From the NCBI RefSeq assembly GCF_024124825.1, contig NZ_JAMXSS010000002.1, positions 2,604,001 to 2,668,000 of the forward strand: a DNA stretch of 64,000 nt, in the 5' to 3' direction. The DNA is from Arthrobacter sp. H16F315. Lineage in GTDB: Bacteria; Actinomycetota; Actinomycetes; Actinomycetales; Micrococcaceae. This document shows positions 27,381 to 37,498 of the stretch, in pieces. A program made the position numbers and the translations under genes. The number at the start of each line of letters is the position of its first letter. Position 1 is the first letter of the stretch. The notes under the pieces were generated by a model. It saw only the letters and a program-made list of their open reading frames with translations, made no database searches and was not told the origin of the DNA.

Positions 27381-28217
27381 CTAGAGATTCTCCAGCTCGG
27401 AGCCGGGAGTCGCCTGGTCTGCGGTGGCTTCGGTCTCGGCGGCCCGTTTGACGGCACGCCGTTCCCGCCGGCGGTCGTTCAGCAAACACAGCCCGATGGC
27501 GCTGAAGAAGAGCACCAGCATGGGTCCGGCAAGGTAGAACATGCTCATCGCATCGGCGCCGGGTGCAGCCATGGCGGCGAAGAGGCAAACCAGGAAAACT
27601 GTGATCCGCCAGCTTTTGACGAGCTGCTTTCCCTTGACGATTCCCGCCAGGTTCAGCCCAACAAGGACAACGGGCAGCAGGAAGGCGATGCCGAAAGCCA
27701 GCAGGAGCCGCAGCACGAATGAAAGGTACACCTGCGCGCTAATGAAGTTGGAGCCGCCGGAGGGTGTGAAATCGGTCAGCACGCGGACGGCGTTCGGAAG
27801 CACCAGCCACGCCAGCAGGACTCCGCCGATGAAGAGTGGAACCGCGACTGCCACGAAGGACAGCGCCATCCGGCGTTCCTTTTTGTGCAGTCCGGGCACA
27901 ATAAACGCCCACAGCTGGTAAAGCCAGACCGGGCTGGCGACGATCAGGCCAAGGAACACCGAGACCTGGATCATCAGGTCAAACGAGCTTGCCACGCCGT
28001 CGAAGTTCAGCGATGCCTGCCGGCCGGAGTGCTGGTTGAGGTCGCTGATCGGCTTGATCAGCGCCGCGAGCATCGGCTGATAGACGAGGAACCCCACGAC
28101 GGTGCCCAGGATCACGGCGATCGCGGACCGGAAGAGCCGGTTGCGCAGCTCTTTGAGGTGATCGAGGAGCGCCATCCTCCCCTCGGGGTTGGACCGGCGG
28201 CCCATTGTTACTGCCAT
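27381..28217 (-). CDS. tatC: Sec-independent translocase subunit TatC
   Basis: This 278-residue protein with six membrane segments is the receptor core of the twin-arginine translocase. Family signatures are present: the N-terminal cytoplasmic LLDHLKELRNRLFRS, and FGIAFLLPVVLVGLNLAGIV in the fourth-to-fifth segment region. The C-terminal tail is charged. It begins six bases after tatA on the same strand, so the two are co-translated. Alternative starts at MGRRSN or MALLDH are possible. Confidence 0.95.
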   Translation of the reverse strand: MAVTMGRRSNPEGRMALLDHLKELRNRLFRSAIAVILGTVVGFLVYQPMLAALIKPISDLNQHSGRQASLNFDGVASSFDLMIQVSVFLGLIVASPVWLYQLWAFIVPGLHKKERRMALSFVAVAVPLFIGGVLLAWLVLPNAVRVLTDFTPSGGSNFISAQVYLSFVLRLLLAFGIAFLLPVVLVGLNLAGIVKGKQLVKSWRITVFLVCLFAAMAAPGADAMSMFYLAGPMLVLFFSAIGLCLLNDRRRERRAVKRAAETEATADQATPGSELENL

Positions 28218-28223
28218 TCGGTG

Positions 28224-28493
28224 TTAGGCGCGGTTCGGCGGCGGAACGTCGGTTCCGCTTTCGGCGCGGGATTCCGTGCCGGCGGATTTCGGGTGGTTGA
28301 CGACCTTGCCCTCGACAGGCTCGGAGCCCTCTTTGTCGTCGGTAGCGCCGTCCTTTTTCATTTCCCGGACTTCGGACTTAAAGATGCGCATCGACTGGCC
28401 CAGGCTCCGGGCCATGCCGGGCAGCTTGGGTGCCGCGAAAAGCACCAATGCCAAAACAACGATGATGATGAGATGCCAGCCTTCAAGTCTCAT
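28224..28493 (-). CDS. tatA: Sec-independent translocase subunit TatA
   Basis: This 89-residue protein has one N-terminal membrane segment (WHLIIIVVLALVLFAAPKLP, about 6-25), the hinge LPG, and an amphipathic helix (MARSLGQSMRIFKSEVREM), followed by a disordered acidic tail. TatA forms the pore part of the twin-arginine export system. It precedes tatC directly. Confidence 0.95.
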   Translation of the reverse strand: MRLEGWHLIIIVVLALVLFAAPKLPGMARSLGQSMRIFKSEVREMKKDGATDDKEGSEPVEGKVVNHPKSAGTESRAESGTDVPPPNRA

Positions 28494-28522
28494 GACAGGA
28501 GGTCCTTTCGTTTGGTTACATC

Positions 28523-28927
28523 TTACGTCTTAGTGAATTCGATGTCGCTCAGCCGTTGGGGCTGGCCGCGGTCCATCTTGCGCCTGACGCGCCGCCGCCG
28601 GCGGGCTTCCTGCCGCGCGGTTTTGGCTGCCCGGTAATCGTGCCGCAGCTGGGCCGGAGAGGCAAATACGGCCGATCCGGGTTCCCCCGCGAGCACGGAT
28701 CGGTCCTTGCCCGCGGCGTCACCCGCGCCGTCCGACCGGGTGTTTTCGGAGTTGTTTTCCGACGCCGGGCCGGCCGACGGGAAGCTGGCGAACCTCTCGG
28801 CTGCTTCCCCGAGCTCCTTGACCGTGGCCATAAAGGTCCGGAACAGGCGGACGCCGAGCGCGACGAAGAGCAAGAGCGACAGCGCGACGAGCGCTATCCA
28901 GATAACGATCCAGGACCACCAAGGCAT
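28523..28927 (-). CDS. Small single-pass membrane protein
   Basis: This 134-residue protein has one N-terminal membrane segment (WSWIVIWIALVALSLLLFVA, about 4-23), a helical region, a low-complexity middle and a very basic C-terminal part (RAAKTARQEARRRRRVRRKM). I do not recognise a characterised family; similar small proteins lie between pafC and tatA in related genomes. It starts five bases after the PafBC gene and so belongs to the same operon. Confidence 0.75.
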   Translation of the reverse strand: MPWWSWIVIWIALVALSLLLFVALGVRLFRTFMATVKELGEAAERFASFPSAGPASENNSENTRSDGAGDAAGKDRSVLAGEPGSAVFASPAQLRHDYRAAKTARQEARRRRRVRRKMDRGQPQRLSDIEFTKT

Positions 28928-28932
28928 GCTGA

Positions 28933-30942
28933 CTACTCTAGCCGCCGGAGTGGCTGGTCATCATATTGGGCAAGGGCGGCTGCGAGCCATTCGCGGGAAC
29001 TGCCGGCAAGTTCTTCGGGCTCCAGGATCCGTGCAGTCCCGCCGTGCTGGGCCACGAACATCGGCAGCCAGCCGGTGCTGCCGAAGCGGATTTCGGCCAG
29101 CAGACCGCCGTCGGGCAGCTGTGCCGTCCGATCGGCGTAGTACTCGTCGGCGAGGCCGGTGCCTTGCCGGGTCAGCTGGACCACCACCACCGCGTCGTCA
29201 TCGTTCGGGGTGAAGAGTTTGACCGGCAACCTCCCGTCCGGAGCCGCCTTCCCGGACACGGGCTGGCCGGTGGTTTCCAAGGCGTCGATCCGGTCCAGCC
29301 GGAAGTTCCGCAGGGCATCCGCGGAATGGCAGAACGCCTCGAGGTACCAGGTATTGTCCAGCGAATACAGCCTGAGCGGATCAATGTTGCGGGTAGAGGC
29401 GGTATCGCGGAGCGGTGAGAAATAGCGCAGCCGCAGCTGGGCGCCGTTTCGGATGGCCTGGCGGGCCGTTTCCAGGGCCGCAGTATTCCCCGGGGCCACC
29501 TCGGGTCCGGACAGGGCGGCCGCCTTCAGGCCTTCCTCCCCGGCCGCGGCCAAAAGTTTGAGCGTAACGGATTCCAGTGCCCCGCCCTCGGCAAGCTCGG
29601 GCAGGCTGTTGAGTGTTTCCAGCCCGGTCAGCAGGGCGCAGGCCTCTTCCACGGTGAAGCGGACGGGCCGGTTCAGGTCGAGGTCCTGGGTGATGGTGAC
29701 GTGGTCGTCCTCCCACTGGATATCTAGCAGGTCATCAGGGTAGCCCTCCGGAAGGCCCGAGCAGATCAGGATGCGCAGGTCAGCTTCCAGCTCTTCCCGG
29801 GTGATGCCGAAGTTCGCCGCGACCTCCGAGATGTGCAGTCCCTGGTGGTGCACCAGGAACGGCACAAGCTGAAGCATCCGGGTGAGTTGGTCTTCGGATG
29901 TGCGCTTGCGGCCGTGCCGTGCCGAACCCGTTGCCGGGAACGCAATCGGCGGGGCCGGCGCCGCCGCGAAGTCGGCGGCGCCGGCCAGGCGCCGGCGCAC
30001 GGACGTCACCAGGCCGGGTGGGGATACCACCTGTACCCGGGGACCGTAGGAGGCGAGTTCCTCCGCCAGCATCTCAGCGTCCCGGTACGGGACACTGAGG
30101 CGGTCCCGCCCGGCGTCGGTCACCCCGGCGCCTTCCGGCCCGCGGACGGCGGTGGCCCGCCTGCGGAGGCCGTGGACGCTGCCGGCCCGGACGTCCACGA
30201 CGGCGGTCTGTACCGGCAGCTCCGTCAGCGTGGCAAGTTCTGCGCGTACGTTGAAGTCCGGCGGAGCCGTGAAGTTCTCCTTCGCAAGGACGTCGACGGC
30301 CGAGGTGAGCCGGGACAAGCGGAAGAAACGTTTGGCACCCCGGGTCCTGTCATGGCCGACGAGGTACCACTGGCCAAACCGGCTTCCCAGCCCCCAGGGC
30401 TCCACGAGCCGGGCCTCCTCCCGTCCGGTGCTGCCGGCCAGGTAGCGAAAGCTGACGGGGTGCTGGGCGTGTACGGCGGCGACGAGGTCCTCGAATGCCT
30501 GGCCCGCGGGCCGGATCCGCGGCTGCAGCCCGGCGGGGAGTTCGGCGTCCACCAGCCCGCCGGATGCCTGCAGCTTGCGGACCGCGTTGACGGCCGCCGA
30601 ACCGAGGGCGGCATGCTCCCAGAGCTGGGCTGCCAGGATGAGCACAGTGCACTCTTCCGGGGTGAGGCTGACATCGGGCAACCGGTTGGAATCCTTGCCG
30701 ATCCGGTATCGGGTGGTGGCCGGATCATCCGAGCCCCAGCCCTTGTCCGTCACGGTCTCGACCTCGAAGCCGAAGCGGCGCAGCTCGCCCTTGTCGCGTT
30801 CGAACATCCGGCCGAAAGCGACGTCGGTGCTGGTGGTGTCGTGATACACCTTTTGCCGCAACTCACCGCGGCGCAGGCCGTACGTGGTGTTGAGCAAAGC
30901 TATCAGGAGGTTCAGGAGGCGTTCGGTACGTGAGGCTGACAC
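28933..30942 (-). CDS. PafBC fused WYL-domain transcriptional regulator
   Basis: This 669-residue protein fuses two WYL regulators, PafB-like (about 1-330) and PafC-like (about 345-669). Each has a winged helix-turn-helix at its start (RTERLLNLLIALLNTTYGL; LTRMLQLVPFLVHHQGLHI) and a WYL domain (second: LRLYSLDNTWYLEAFCHSA). PafBC activates the mycobacterial LexA-independent DNA damage response, including recA, and is encoded with the proteasome genes. A natural fusion of this kind is known from Arthrobacter aurescens. It probably senses a ligand produced on DNA damage via the WYL domains. Confidence 0.93.
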   Translation of the reverse strand: MSASRTERLLNLLIALLNTTYGLRRGELRQKVYHDTTSTDVAFGRMFERDKGELRRFGFEVETVTDKGWGSDDPATTRYRIGKDSNRLPDVSLTPEECTVLILAAQLWEHAALGSAAVNAVRKLQASGGLVDAELPAGLQPRIRPAGQAFEDLVAAVHAQHPVSFRYLAGSTGREEARLVEPWGLGSRFGQWYLVGHDRTRGAKRFFRLSRLTSAVDVLAKENFTAPPDFNVRAELATLTELPVQTAVVDVRAGSVHGLRRRATAVRGPEGAGVTDAGRDRLSVPYRDAEMLAEELASYGPRVQVVSPPGLVTSVRRRLAGAADFAAAPAPPIAFPATGSARHGRKRTSEDQLTRMLQLVPFLVHHQGLHISEVAANFGITREELEADLRILICSGLPEGYPDDLLDIQWEDDHVTITQDLDLNRPVRFTVEEACALLTGLETLNSLPELAEGGALESVTLKLLAAAGEEGLKAAALSGPEVAPGNTAALETARQAIRNGAQLRLRYFSPLRDTASTRNIDPLRLYSLDNTWYLEAFCHSADALRNFRLDRIDALETTGQPVSGKAAPDGRLPVKLFTPNDDDAVVVVQLTRQGTGLADEYYADRTAQLPDGGLLAEIRFGSTGWLPMFVAQHGGTARILEPEELAGSSREWLAAALAQYDDQPLRRLE

Positions 30943-31079
30943 CCCGCTAGGGTACTAAAGTCTGCTCCCGAAAATGGCAAAAGCGCGGCACCAGCCGGAA
31001 GAACTTCCCGGATGGCGCCGCGCCCAGTGGCTCAGGACCGCAGCCGGCAGGGCCGGCCGCGGTCACAGTGTGCCGGTGC

Positions 31080-31475
31080 TTAGCGGACTGCGACGAGGTC
31101 GACGACGAAGATGAGCGCCTCGTTCGGGCCGATCGCTCCGCCGGCGCCGCGGGCACCGTAAGCGAGCTCAGAGGGGATCTCAAGCCGGCGGCGGCCGCCG
31201 ACCTTCATGCCCAGCAGACCCTGGTCCCAGCCCTGGATGACCTGGCCGACGCCGACCCGGAAGTCGAGCGGGGCGCCGCGGCCCCAGGAAGCGTCAAACT
31301 CCTCGCCGGTGGACCAGGCCACACCGACGTAGTGGGTGGAGACGGTGTCACCGGCCTTGGCTTCGGCGCCGTCGCCTTCAATCAGTTCGGTGATGACCAG
31401 TTCGGTGGGAACGGCGCCTTCCGGGAAATCAATTTCCGGCTTCTGGCGGTCGATGTTTCGCTGTCCAAATGACAT
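31080..31475 (-). CDS. FKBP-type peptidyl-prolyl isomerase
   Basis: This 131-residue cytoplasmic protein is a single FKBP domain that catalyses cis-trans isomerisation at proline. The core shows DTVSTHYVGVAWSTGEEFDAS (first strand-turn), GWDQGLLGMKVGGRRRLEIP and the ending LIFVVDLVAVR. It lies 43 bases downstream of a second, lipid-anchored FKBP, and the two presumably arose by duplication. Confidence 0.92.
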   Translation of the reverse strand: MSFGQRNIDRQKPEIDFPEGAVPTELVITELIEGDGAEAKAGDTVSTHYVGVAWSTGEEFDASWGRGAPLDFRVGVGQVIQGWDQGLLGMKVGGRRRLEIPSELAYGARGAGGAIGPNEALIFVVDLVAVR

Positions 31476-31518
31476 GGTTGCTCCTTTTAGCGTGACTTAG
31501 GTGGTGGGGGTGCAGCAG

Positions 31519-32450
31519 TTACTTTTTGCCCAGGATGTCAACGACGAAGACGAGGTCGCCCTTTGCCTCGCCCTGGCCTGCGTCGCCGTAGGCGAGGTCC
31601 TTCGGGACAACCAGCAGGACGCGGGAACCGACCGTCTTGCCGGCCAGGCCCTGGGTCCAGCCTTTGATAACGCCGGTCAGCGGGAAGGTGGCCTTTTTGC
31701 CGCTCTCAAAGCTGGAGTCGAACACCTTGCCGGTGGCGAGGGCAACGCCCACATAGTTCACGGTAATGGTGTCCGCTTCGGTGAGTGCGGGTCCGGTGCC
31801 CTTGATCAGGTCCTGCGAGACGAGCGCTGTCGGGGCGGCGACGCCTTCGACAGAAATCTCCGGGATGCCCTTGTCGTTTTCCTTCACGGTGGGCAGGCCT
31901 GCCGGCGGGGTGACAGTCTCGCCCTCGGGCTTGTCGAGGACGGGGGTGCGTCCTTGGCGGAGATGACCTTGACGATCAGGAGCTGGGTGGGCTTGGCCGC
32001 GGCACCTTCGGCGGCTGCGGCACCGGGGACAGCGAGGGCCAGCTGGGAGCCGATCTTCGTACCGACGAACGCGTTGTAGATCACGGCGCTGTTGGTTTTG
32101 AGGTCGTCGTTGAGTTCGAGCTGCTCCGGGTCCTTCGGGAAGGTGTCTTCCAGGGTGGAGCCGTCAGTGCCGTTGAGGGCAATGATGGAAATAGCAGCGA
32201 TCTGGTTCGCCTTGACCCGGTCGCCGTCGCCCTCGCTGACGACCTTGACGGTCGGTTCCTTGACGTCGAGCGGCTTGGTGAATTCAACACCGGGTGCCTT
32301 CTTGTCGCCGTTCTCCGTGAGCTTGAGGGAGTCCAGCTTGGCCGTTTCGCCGGCGGACTGGCTGGAGGGCTCCGGGGCGGCCGGTTCGCCGCCGCCGCAG
32401 GCGGTCAGGAGCAGCAGCCCGGGAAGAAGAATTGCTAGTAGTCGGCGCAC
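31519..32450 (-). CDS. FKBP-type isomerase lipoprotein, frameshifted near 31945
   Basis: The product is about 310 residues. The signal peptide ends in a lipobox (LLLLTACGGG, Cys18), so the protein is membrane-anchored outside the cell. An N-terminal half (about 35-170) has a degenerate FKBP-like pattern, and the C-terminal half is a clear FKBP domain (TITVNYVGVALATGKVFDSS; VIKGWTQGLAGKTVGSRVLL). The halves are split by a lost base in a C5 run near 31943-31947; restoring it gives APPVLDKPEGETVTPP. The length, 932 bases (3n+2), agrees. A sequencing error is more likely than a broken gene. Confidence 0.85.
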
Positions 32451-32560
32451 TTAAGAACTTTCGTCGGGGCAGGATGGACGCCTCGCCGGGCACAGGCCAG
32501 CGGCAAAGCAAGCGTTGGCCGCGAACGGCACTCGTCCAGAATAACGCGGAAAGCTGGGTA

Positions 32561-33924
32561 TCAGCCCATAGAGTCCAGCAGGGCATCGACCCGTTCGTCC
32601 ACACTGCGGAACGGGTCTTTGCACAAAAGCGTCTGATGGGCGCGGTCGTTGAGCTTCAAATGAACCCAATCGACGGTGTAGTCGCGGCCCAGTTCCTGCG
32701 CCCGCCGGACGAAGTCCCCGCGGAGCTTGGCGCGGGTGGTCTGCGGCGGAGCGTCCACAGCATCCTTCACTGCGGTGTCATCGACCACGCGGCGGACGGC
32801 ACCGCGGGCCTGGAGCAGGTAGTACAGCCCGCGCGTGCGGGAGATGTCGTGGTAGGTCAGGTCCAGCTGCGCGATCCGGGGCGCGTCGAGGCCCAGATTG
32901 TGACGTGCGCGGTAGCTGTCCATCAGCTTCTTTTTAATCGCCCAGTCCACTTCGGTGTCGATCGTGCTGGTGTCGCCGCTTTCGATCGCGTCGAGGGTGC
33001 GTTCCCAGAGATCCAGGATCACCGGAACATGGGCGTTGTGGGCCCCCTGCTCGGCGACGAACGCCGTGACCTTTGCCAGGTATTCGCGCTGGATCTCGAG
33101 CGCGGTGAGCTGCCGGCCGTTGGCGAGCCGGACGAGTGCGCGGCCGCTGAGGTCGTGGGAGATCTCCCGGATGCTACGGATCGGGTTTTCCATCCGCATA
33201 TCGCGCATTATCACGCCCGCTTCGATCATCCGCAGAATCAGGTCAACGGTTCCGACCTTCAGCAGGGCTGTGGTCTCGGACATGTTGGAGTCGCCCACAA
33301 TCACGTGCAGCCGGCGGTAGAACTCGGCGTCTGCATGCGGTTCGTCGCGGGTGTTGATGATCGGGCGGGACCTGGTGGTGGCGGAGGAGACACCCTCCCA
33401 GATGTGGTCGGCGCGCTGCGAGAACGCGTAGGTCGCCCCGTGCGGGGTCTTGAGGATCTTGCCGGCGCCTGCGATCAGCTGCCGGGTCACAAGGAACGGA
33501 ATCAGGATCTCGGCCAGCCGGGAGAACTCCCCCGCCGCGGGATGAGGTAGTTCTCATGGCTGCCGTAGGAATTTCCGGCCGAATCGGTGTTGTTCTTGAA
33601 CAGGTACACCGTGCCGTTGAAGCCCTCGGCTGCGAGCCGCTGCTGCGCCTCGTCGACGAGGTCGTCCAGGATCAGTTCCCCGGCCCGGTCATGCGCTATC
33701 AGCTGGGCGAGGTCGTCGCATTCCGCTGTGGCATACTCCGGGTGCGAACCGACGTCGAGGTACAGCCTGGAGCCGTTGGTCAGGAACACATTGGAGGACC
33801 GTCCCCAGCTGACAACCTTGCGGAAGAGGTAGCGGGCCACCTCTTCCGGCGCCAACGGACGGGACTCCGGACTTGAATAGGAAATTCCAAATTCGGTCTC
33901 AATGCCGAAAATGCGCTTGTCCAT
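32561..33924 (-). CDS. pafA: Pup-protein ligase PafA, frameshifted near 33533
   Basis: PafA joins the C-terminal Glu of Pup to lysines of target proteins, using ATP. About 454 residues are encoded. The N-terminus [14 protein letters not shown] carries the catalytic and metal-binding Glu residues, followed by [20 protein letters not shown], then [27 protein letters not shown] and a C-terminal domain ending VDALLDSMG. The frame breaks where a G5 run (33532-33536) should have six bases (expected IPRRGEFSRL); 1364 bases is 3n+2. In an otherwise complete proteasome locus this is most likely a read error. The gene lies immediately after prcA. Confidence 0.9.
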
Positions 33925-33925
33925 C

Positions 33926-34633
33926 TCAGTTCTCCTCCACCAGCACTGCCGTGATGTCTGCGTCGTCCAGCCTGCGGAAGGCGCGGCGGGTGCCGCGACC
34001 GCTCTCCGAACCCCGGTCCAGTACCGCCACCTCAACGGCCGAGGCCGGCAGCGTGTTGGCCTCTTTGTCCGCGACCAGGCCCGCCAGTGCCAGCCTGATG
34101 GCCGCGGCGAAGTCGAGTTCGCCCTGCCAGCCGGCGGCCACCTCTTCGGAGACCTTGTCGGCCTGGCCGCCCATCACGATAAAACCCTTCTCGTCCGCGA
34201 TGGAACCGTCGAATGTCAGCCGGTAGAGGTGGTCTTCGTCCGGGGAAGTGCCGACCTCTGCGACGGCCAGCTCGACTTCAAAGGGCTTTTGTTCGGCCGT
34301 AAACACTGCGCCCAGGCTTTGTGCATAGACACTCGCGAGGCCCCGGGCTGTGACGTCCTCCCGATCGTAGGAGTAGCCGCGCACATCCGCGTAGCGCACC
34401 CCGGCCTGGCGGAGGCTTTCGAATTCGTTGTATTTCCCCACGGCCGCAAAGGCGATCTTGTCGTAGATCTCACCGATTTTGTGCAGCGACGGGGACGGGT
34501 TTTCGGCCACCAGGGCGATCCCGTCGCGGCAGCTGATGACCACCACGGAACGCCCCCGTGCGATGCCTTTCCGCGCGAAATCCGCGCGGTCCTTCATCAG
34601 CTGCTCGGGCGATACGTAGAACTGCTGGGTCAT
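33926..34633 (-). CDS. prcA: Proteasome subunit alpha
   Basis: This 235-residue alpha subunit is structural and forms the outer rings that gate the 20S core. It shows the N-terminal gate residues and [22 protein letters not shown], the alpha-helix pattern typical of the family, and VDVAVLDRG-like C-terminal strand ([20 protein letters not shown]). No N-terminal catalytic Thr is present, as expected. It starts one base from the prcB stop and ends one base before pafA. Confidence 0.95.
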   Translation of the reverse strand: MTQQFYVSPEQLMKDRADFARKGIARGRSVVVISCRDGIALVAENPSPSLHKIGEIYDKIAFAAVGKYNEFESLRQAGVRYADVRGYSYDREDVTARGLASVYAQSLGAVFTAEQKPFEVELAVAEVGTSPDEDHLYRLTFDGSIADEKGFIVMGGQADKVSEEVAAGWQGELDFAAAIRLALAGLVADKEANTLPASAVEVAVLDRGSESGRGTRRAFRRLDDADITAVLVEEN

Positions 34634-34634
34634 C

Positions 34635-35468
34635 TCAAGCCTCCCGCCGGGCTGCGGCCCGGGACTCTATAACGGTGCCGGCCACTGCCGCAAGCTCACG
34701 CTCCGGAACCCGGAAGGCACCTGAGCGGTTGACGATGTAGACCACGGGCCAGAGCTGCCGGACCGGATCAGGTCCGCCGGTGGCGGAATCGTCGTCGGCG
34801 GCGTCGTAGAGGGCCTCGACGGCGACGGCCACGGCTTCCGGCTCCGTGAGGTTGGGGCGCCAGAGTTTCTTCAGCGAGCCGCGCGCGAACACCGAGCCCG
34901 AGCCGACGGTGTGGTGTTCCTGCTCCTCATACCGTCCGCCGGTGACGTCGTAGGAGAAGAGCCGGCCCAAGCCCGCCGGGCGGTCGAATCCCGCAAACAG
35001 CGGCACAACGGCGAGGCCCTGCATCGCCATCGGAAGGTTGCTGCGGATCATCGCCCCAAGCCGGTTGGCTTTGCCGTCCAAGCTCAGCAGCGTCCCCTCG
35101 ATCTTTTCGTAGTGTTCAAGTTCGACCTGGAAGAGCCGGGTGATGTCAAGGGCGATTCCCGCGGTTCCGGCGATGCCGAGCACGGAATACTGGTCGGCCG
35201 GGAACACTTTTTCGATGTTCCGGCTGGCGATGACGTTGCCCATGGTGGCGCGGCGGTCCCCCGCCATCAATACGCCGCCCGCATATGTCAGCGCCACAAT
35301 CGTTGTCCCGTGCGGCGCTTGCAGCGGCGCCGCCGGCAGCCCGGCCGGCAGTTGTTGGCCGGAGCCTTGCAGGCCGAACGGCAACAAATCGGGGCGTTGG
35401 CGTTGAAGGTGTTCAGCGAAGGAAGACGTGGCGTTGGCGGCTACCTGGTTGGCGGTGGTTTCCTGCAC
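34635..35468 (-). CDS. prcB: Proteasome subunit beta
   Basis: This 277-residue catalytic subunit of the 20S core is made with a propeptide of about 54 residues that is cleaved at HG54 to expose Thr55 ([12 protein letters not shown]), the N-terminal nucleophile. Other catalytic landmarks are [15 protein letters not shown] and GIAGTAG. It is followed directly by prcA, so the two subunits are made in step. Confidence 0.95.
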   Translation of the reverse strand: MQETTANQVAANATSSFAEHLQRQRPDLLPFGLQGSGQQLPAGLPAAPLQAPHGTTIVALTYAGGVLMAGDRRATMGNVIASRNIEKVFPADQYSVLGIAGTAGIALDITRLFQVELEHYEKIEGTLLSLDGKANRLGAMIRSNLPMAMQGLAVVPLFAGFDRPAGLGRLFSYDVTGGRYEEQEHHTVGSGSVFARGSLKKLWRPNLTEPEAVAVAVEALYDAADDDSATGGPDPVRQLWPVVYIVNRSGAFRVPERELAAVAGTVIESRAAARREA

Positions 35469-35537
35469 TGGTGCACTCCCTCAACGTAGTGAATCAACGA
35501 CTTCCGGTCCTGAGCACTTAGCCCGGTGCCAGCCGCG

Positions 35538-35741
35538 CTACTGGCCGCCCTTTTGGACAAAGGCGCGGACAAACTCCTCAGCGTTGGATTCCAGTACGCC
35601 GTCAATCTCATCAAGCAGGTCGTCGACGCCCTGGGTCGCGGCCGAGGCCTGGCCCTCCGCGGGGGCCGGCGGGGCGGCCGGAATGTCTTCGTCGACTTCC
35701 GCGTCCCGCGACTGCGGCTGCTGCTGCTCCTGGCCTGCCAT
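35538..35741 (-). CDS. pup: Prokaryotic ubiquitin-like protein Pup
   Basis: This 67-residue disordered tag ends in KGGQ (Gly65-Gly66-Gln67). The C-terminal Gln means Dop must deamidate it to Glu before PafA can ligate it. The ARC-binding helix region is DLLDEIDGVLESNAEEFVRA (41-60). ATG 35741 has GAAGGAG upstream; the frame stays open beyond it, but only this part matches the family. It sits between dop and prcB. Confidence 0.96.
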   Translation of the reverse strand: MAGQEQQQPQSRDAEVDEDIPAAPPAPAEGQASAATQGVDDLLDEIDGVLESNAEEFVRAFVQKGGQ

Positions 35742-35830
35742 CATTTTCTCCTTCTGTCCGTCCCTCCTTCGCAAGGGACTTCCTGTAAGCCATAGTGCCA
35801 CGCCCGGCGGCGCTGCGGGGTCCTTTGTCC

Positions 35831-37439
35831 CTAGGAACCGGGTGGGAGCCCGAGCAGTTCGGCGAGGAACGGTCCGGCTTCCCGGTGCCGGGCGAACAGA
35901 GGCCCGGTGAGGGCCTCTGTTCCGCGCAGCGGTTCCCGGGTGGGGACCCGCTGCAGCCTGCCGCGGCCGGGCACATCGAAGATCACGGAGTCCCAGCTGG
36001 CACCGACGACGCCGGTCCCGAAACGGCTGACGCAGCGGCCCCTGAAGTACGCCCGGGTATCCGACGGCGGTTCCGTGACCGCGCGCTGGATCGCGGCGTC
36101 GTCGACCATCCGCCGCATTCGGTCCCGGGCCAGCAGCCGGTAGTAGAGTCCCTTTTCGGGCCGGATATCTGCCCATTGCAGGTCCACCAGGCCCAGCCGG
36201 GCGTGGCCCCAATCCAGTCCGTCGCGGCCCCGGTAGCCCTCCAGCAGCGAGAGCTTCGCAAGCCATTCCACCGAGGAGGCGGCGGCGGCACGGTCGCTGC
36301 CCAGCTCGGACAGCGTCCCCGACCAGCGTTCCAGCACCCCGTGTGTGTGGCCGTCACCGTCCACGGAATCGGCGACGCCGGTGTCCTGGGCGTGTTTTGC
36401 GGCCGCCTCGAAGTAGATCCACTGCAGGTCCAGGGCGGTGATCCGCCGCCCGTCGAGCAGCCGCATGGTGGCCGTGAGCGAGGTGTCATGGCTGACAGCC
36501 TGCAGCGCGGCGACCGGCTCGTGGACTTCAATGCGGGGGGCAAGCCCGGCCTCGATCAGGCTCAGCACCAGCGCGGTGGTGCCGAATTTCAGGTAGTTGG
36601 ACGCCTGGCTGAGGTTGGCGTCGCCGATGATAACGTGCAGGCGCCGGTACTTGTCCGCCGTCGCGTGGGGCTCATCCCGGGTGTTGATGATGGGCCGGCG
36701 GATGGTGGTTTCCAGGCCGACCTCCGTTTCGAAAAATCTGCACGCTGGCTGATCTGGTAACCCGGGAGGGAGCCGTCCTGCTTGATGCCGACCCGGCCGG
36801 CGCCGCAAAGAACCTGCCGGGTGACGAAGAACGGGGTCAGCCCCGGACAATGTCACCGAAGGGCACACTGCGCGGCATCAGGTAATTTTCGTGGGACCCA
36901 TAGGAGACCGATTTGTTGTCCGTGTTGTTCTTGTACAGATTCAGCGGGGGCAGGTCGGGGTCGGCAGCGAGCCGCCGCACCGCCGCCAGGGCAACGAGGT
37001 CTCCAGCGGCATCCCAGGCGACGACGTCCAGCGGGCTGGTCACTTCCGGACTGGAGTATTCGGGGTGGGCGTGGTCGACGTAGAGCCGGGCACCGTTGCC
37101 GAGCACCATGTTCATCAGCAAGTTGCCGGACTCGTCCTCGCCGTCGGCTTCCAGCTCCTGCCGTCCATAGGCGAGGGCAACGGCTTCGGCGTCGAGCACG
37201 GGCGGCTGATCGGTCAGCTGGTCCGGTTCGGCCCGGCTTCGTTCCAGCGTCCAGCCGCGGGCATCGCGCAGCGGCTCCTCGTCGGAGTAGTCCCAGCGCG
37301 TTTCGGCCCCGCCGGCGGCGCGCTGCCGTGTCACCTGGGCATACGCCTGGATCACCCGGGCCGACATCATTGTGGCGTTCGCCCCCGGCGCTGACGGTGC
37401 GTGGATGCCGTATTCGGTCTCAGAGCCCATCACCCGCAT
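35831..37439 (-). CDS. dop: Pup deamidase/depupylase Dop, two single-base breaks
   Basis: Dop deamidates Pup-Gln to Pup-Glu and removes Pup from substrates; it is homologous to PafA. Restored, it is about 536 residues: [13 protein letters not shown] at the start (GTETEYG-like), [54 protein letters not shown], and ending ELLGLPPGS. Two bases are missing: one in the G4 run near 36838-36844 (expected [13 protein letters not shown]) and one in the T5 run near 36733-36737 (expected QRADFFETEVG). The total, 1609 bases, is 3n+1, matching two deletions. ATG 37439 is chosen over ATG 37502 because the family begins here. Confidence 0.9.
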
Positions 37440-37498
37440 GGCACCGCCGAAGGGAAGCCCGCCGGGACCGCCGGCGGGCTTCCCCGGCACAGCGGATG

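Noticed and set aside
32561..37439. Programmed frameshifting in pafA and dop
   Set aside because: The breaks differ in site and sequence, no slippery heptamer is shared, and the same kind of indel hits many unrelated genes.
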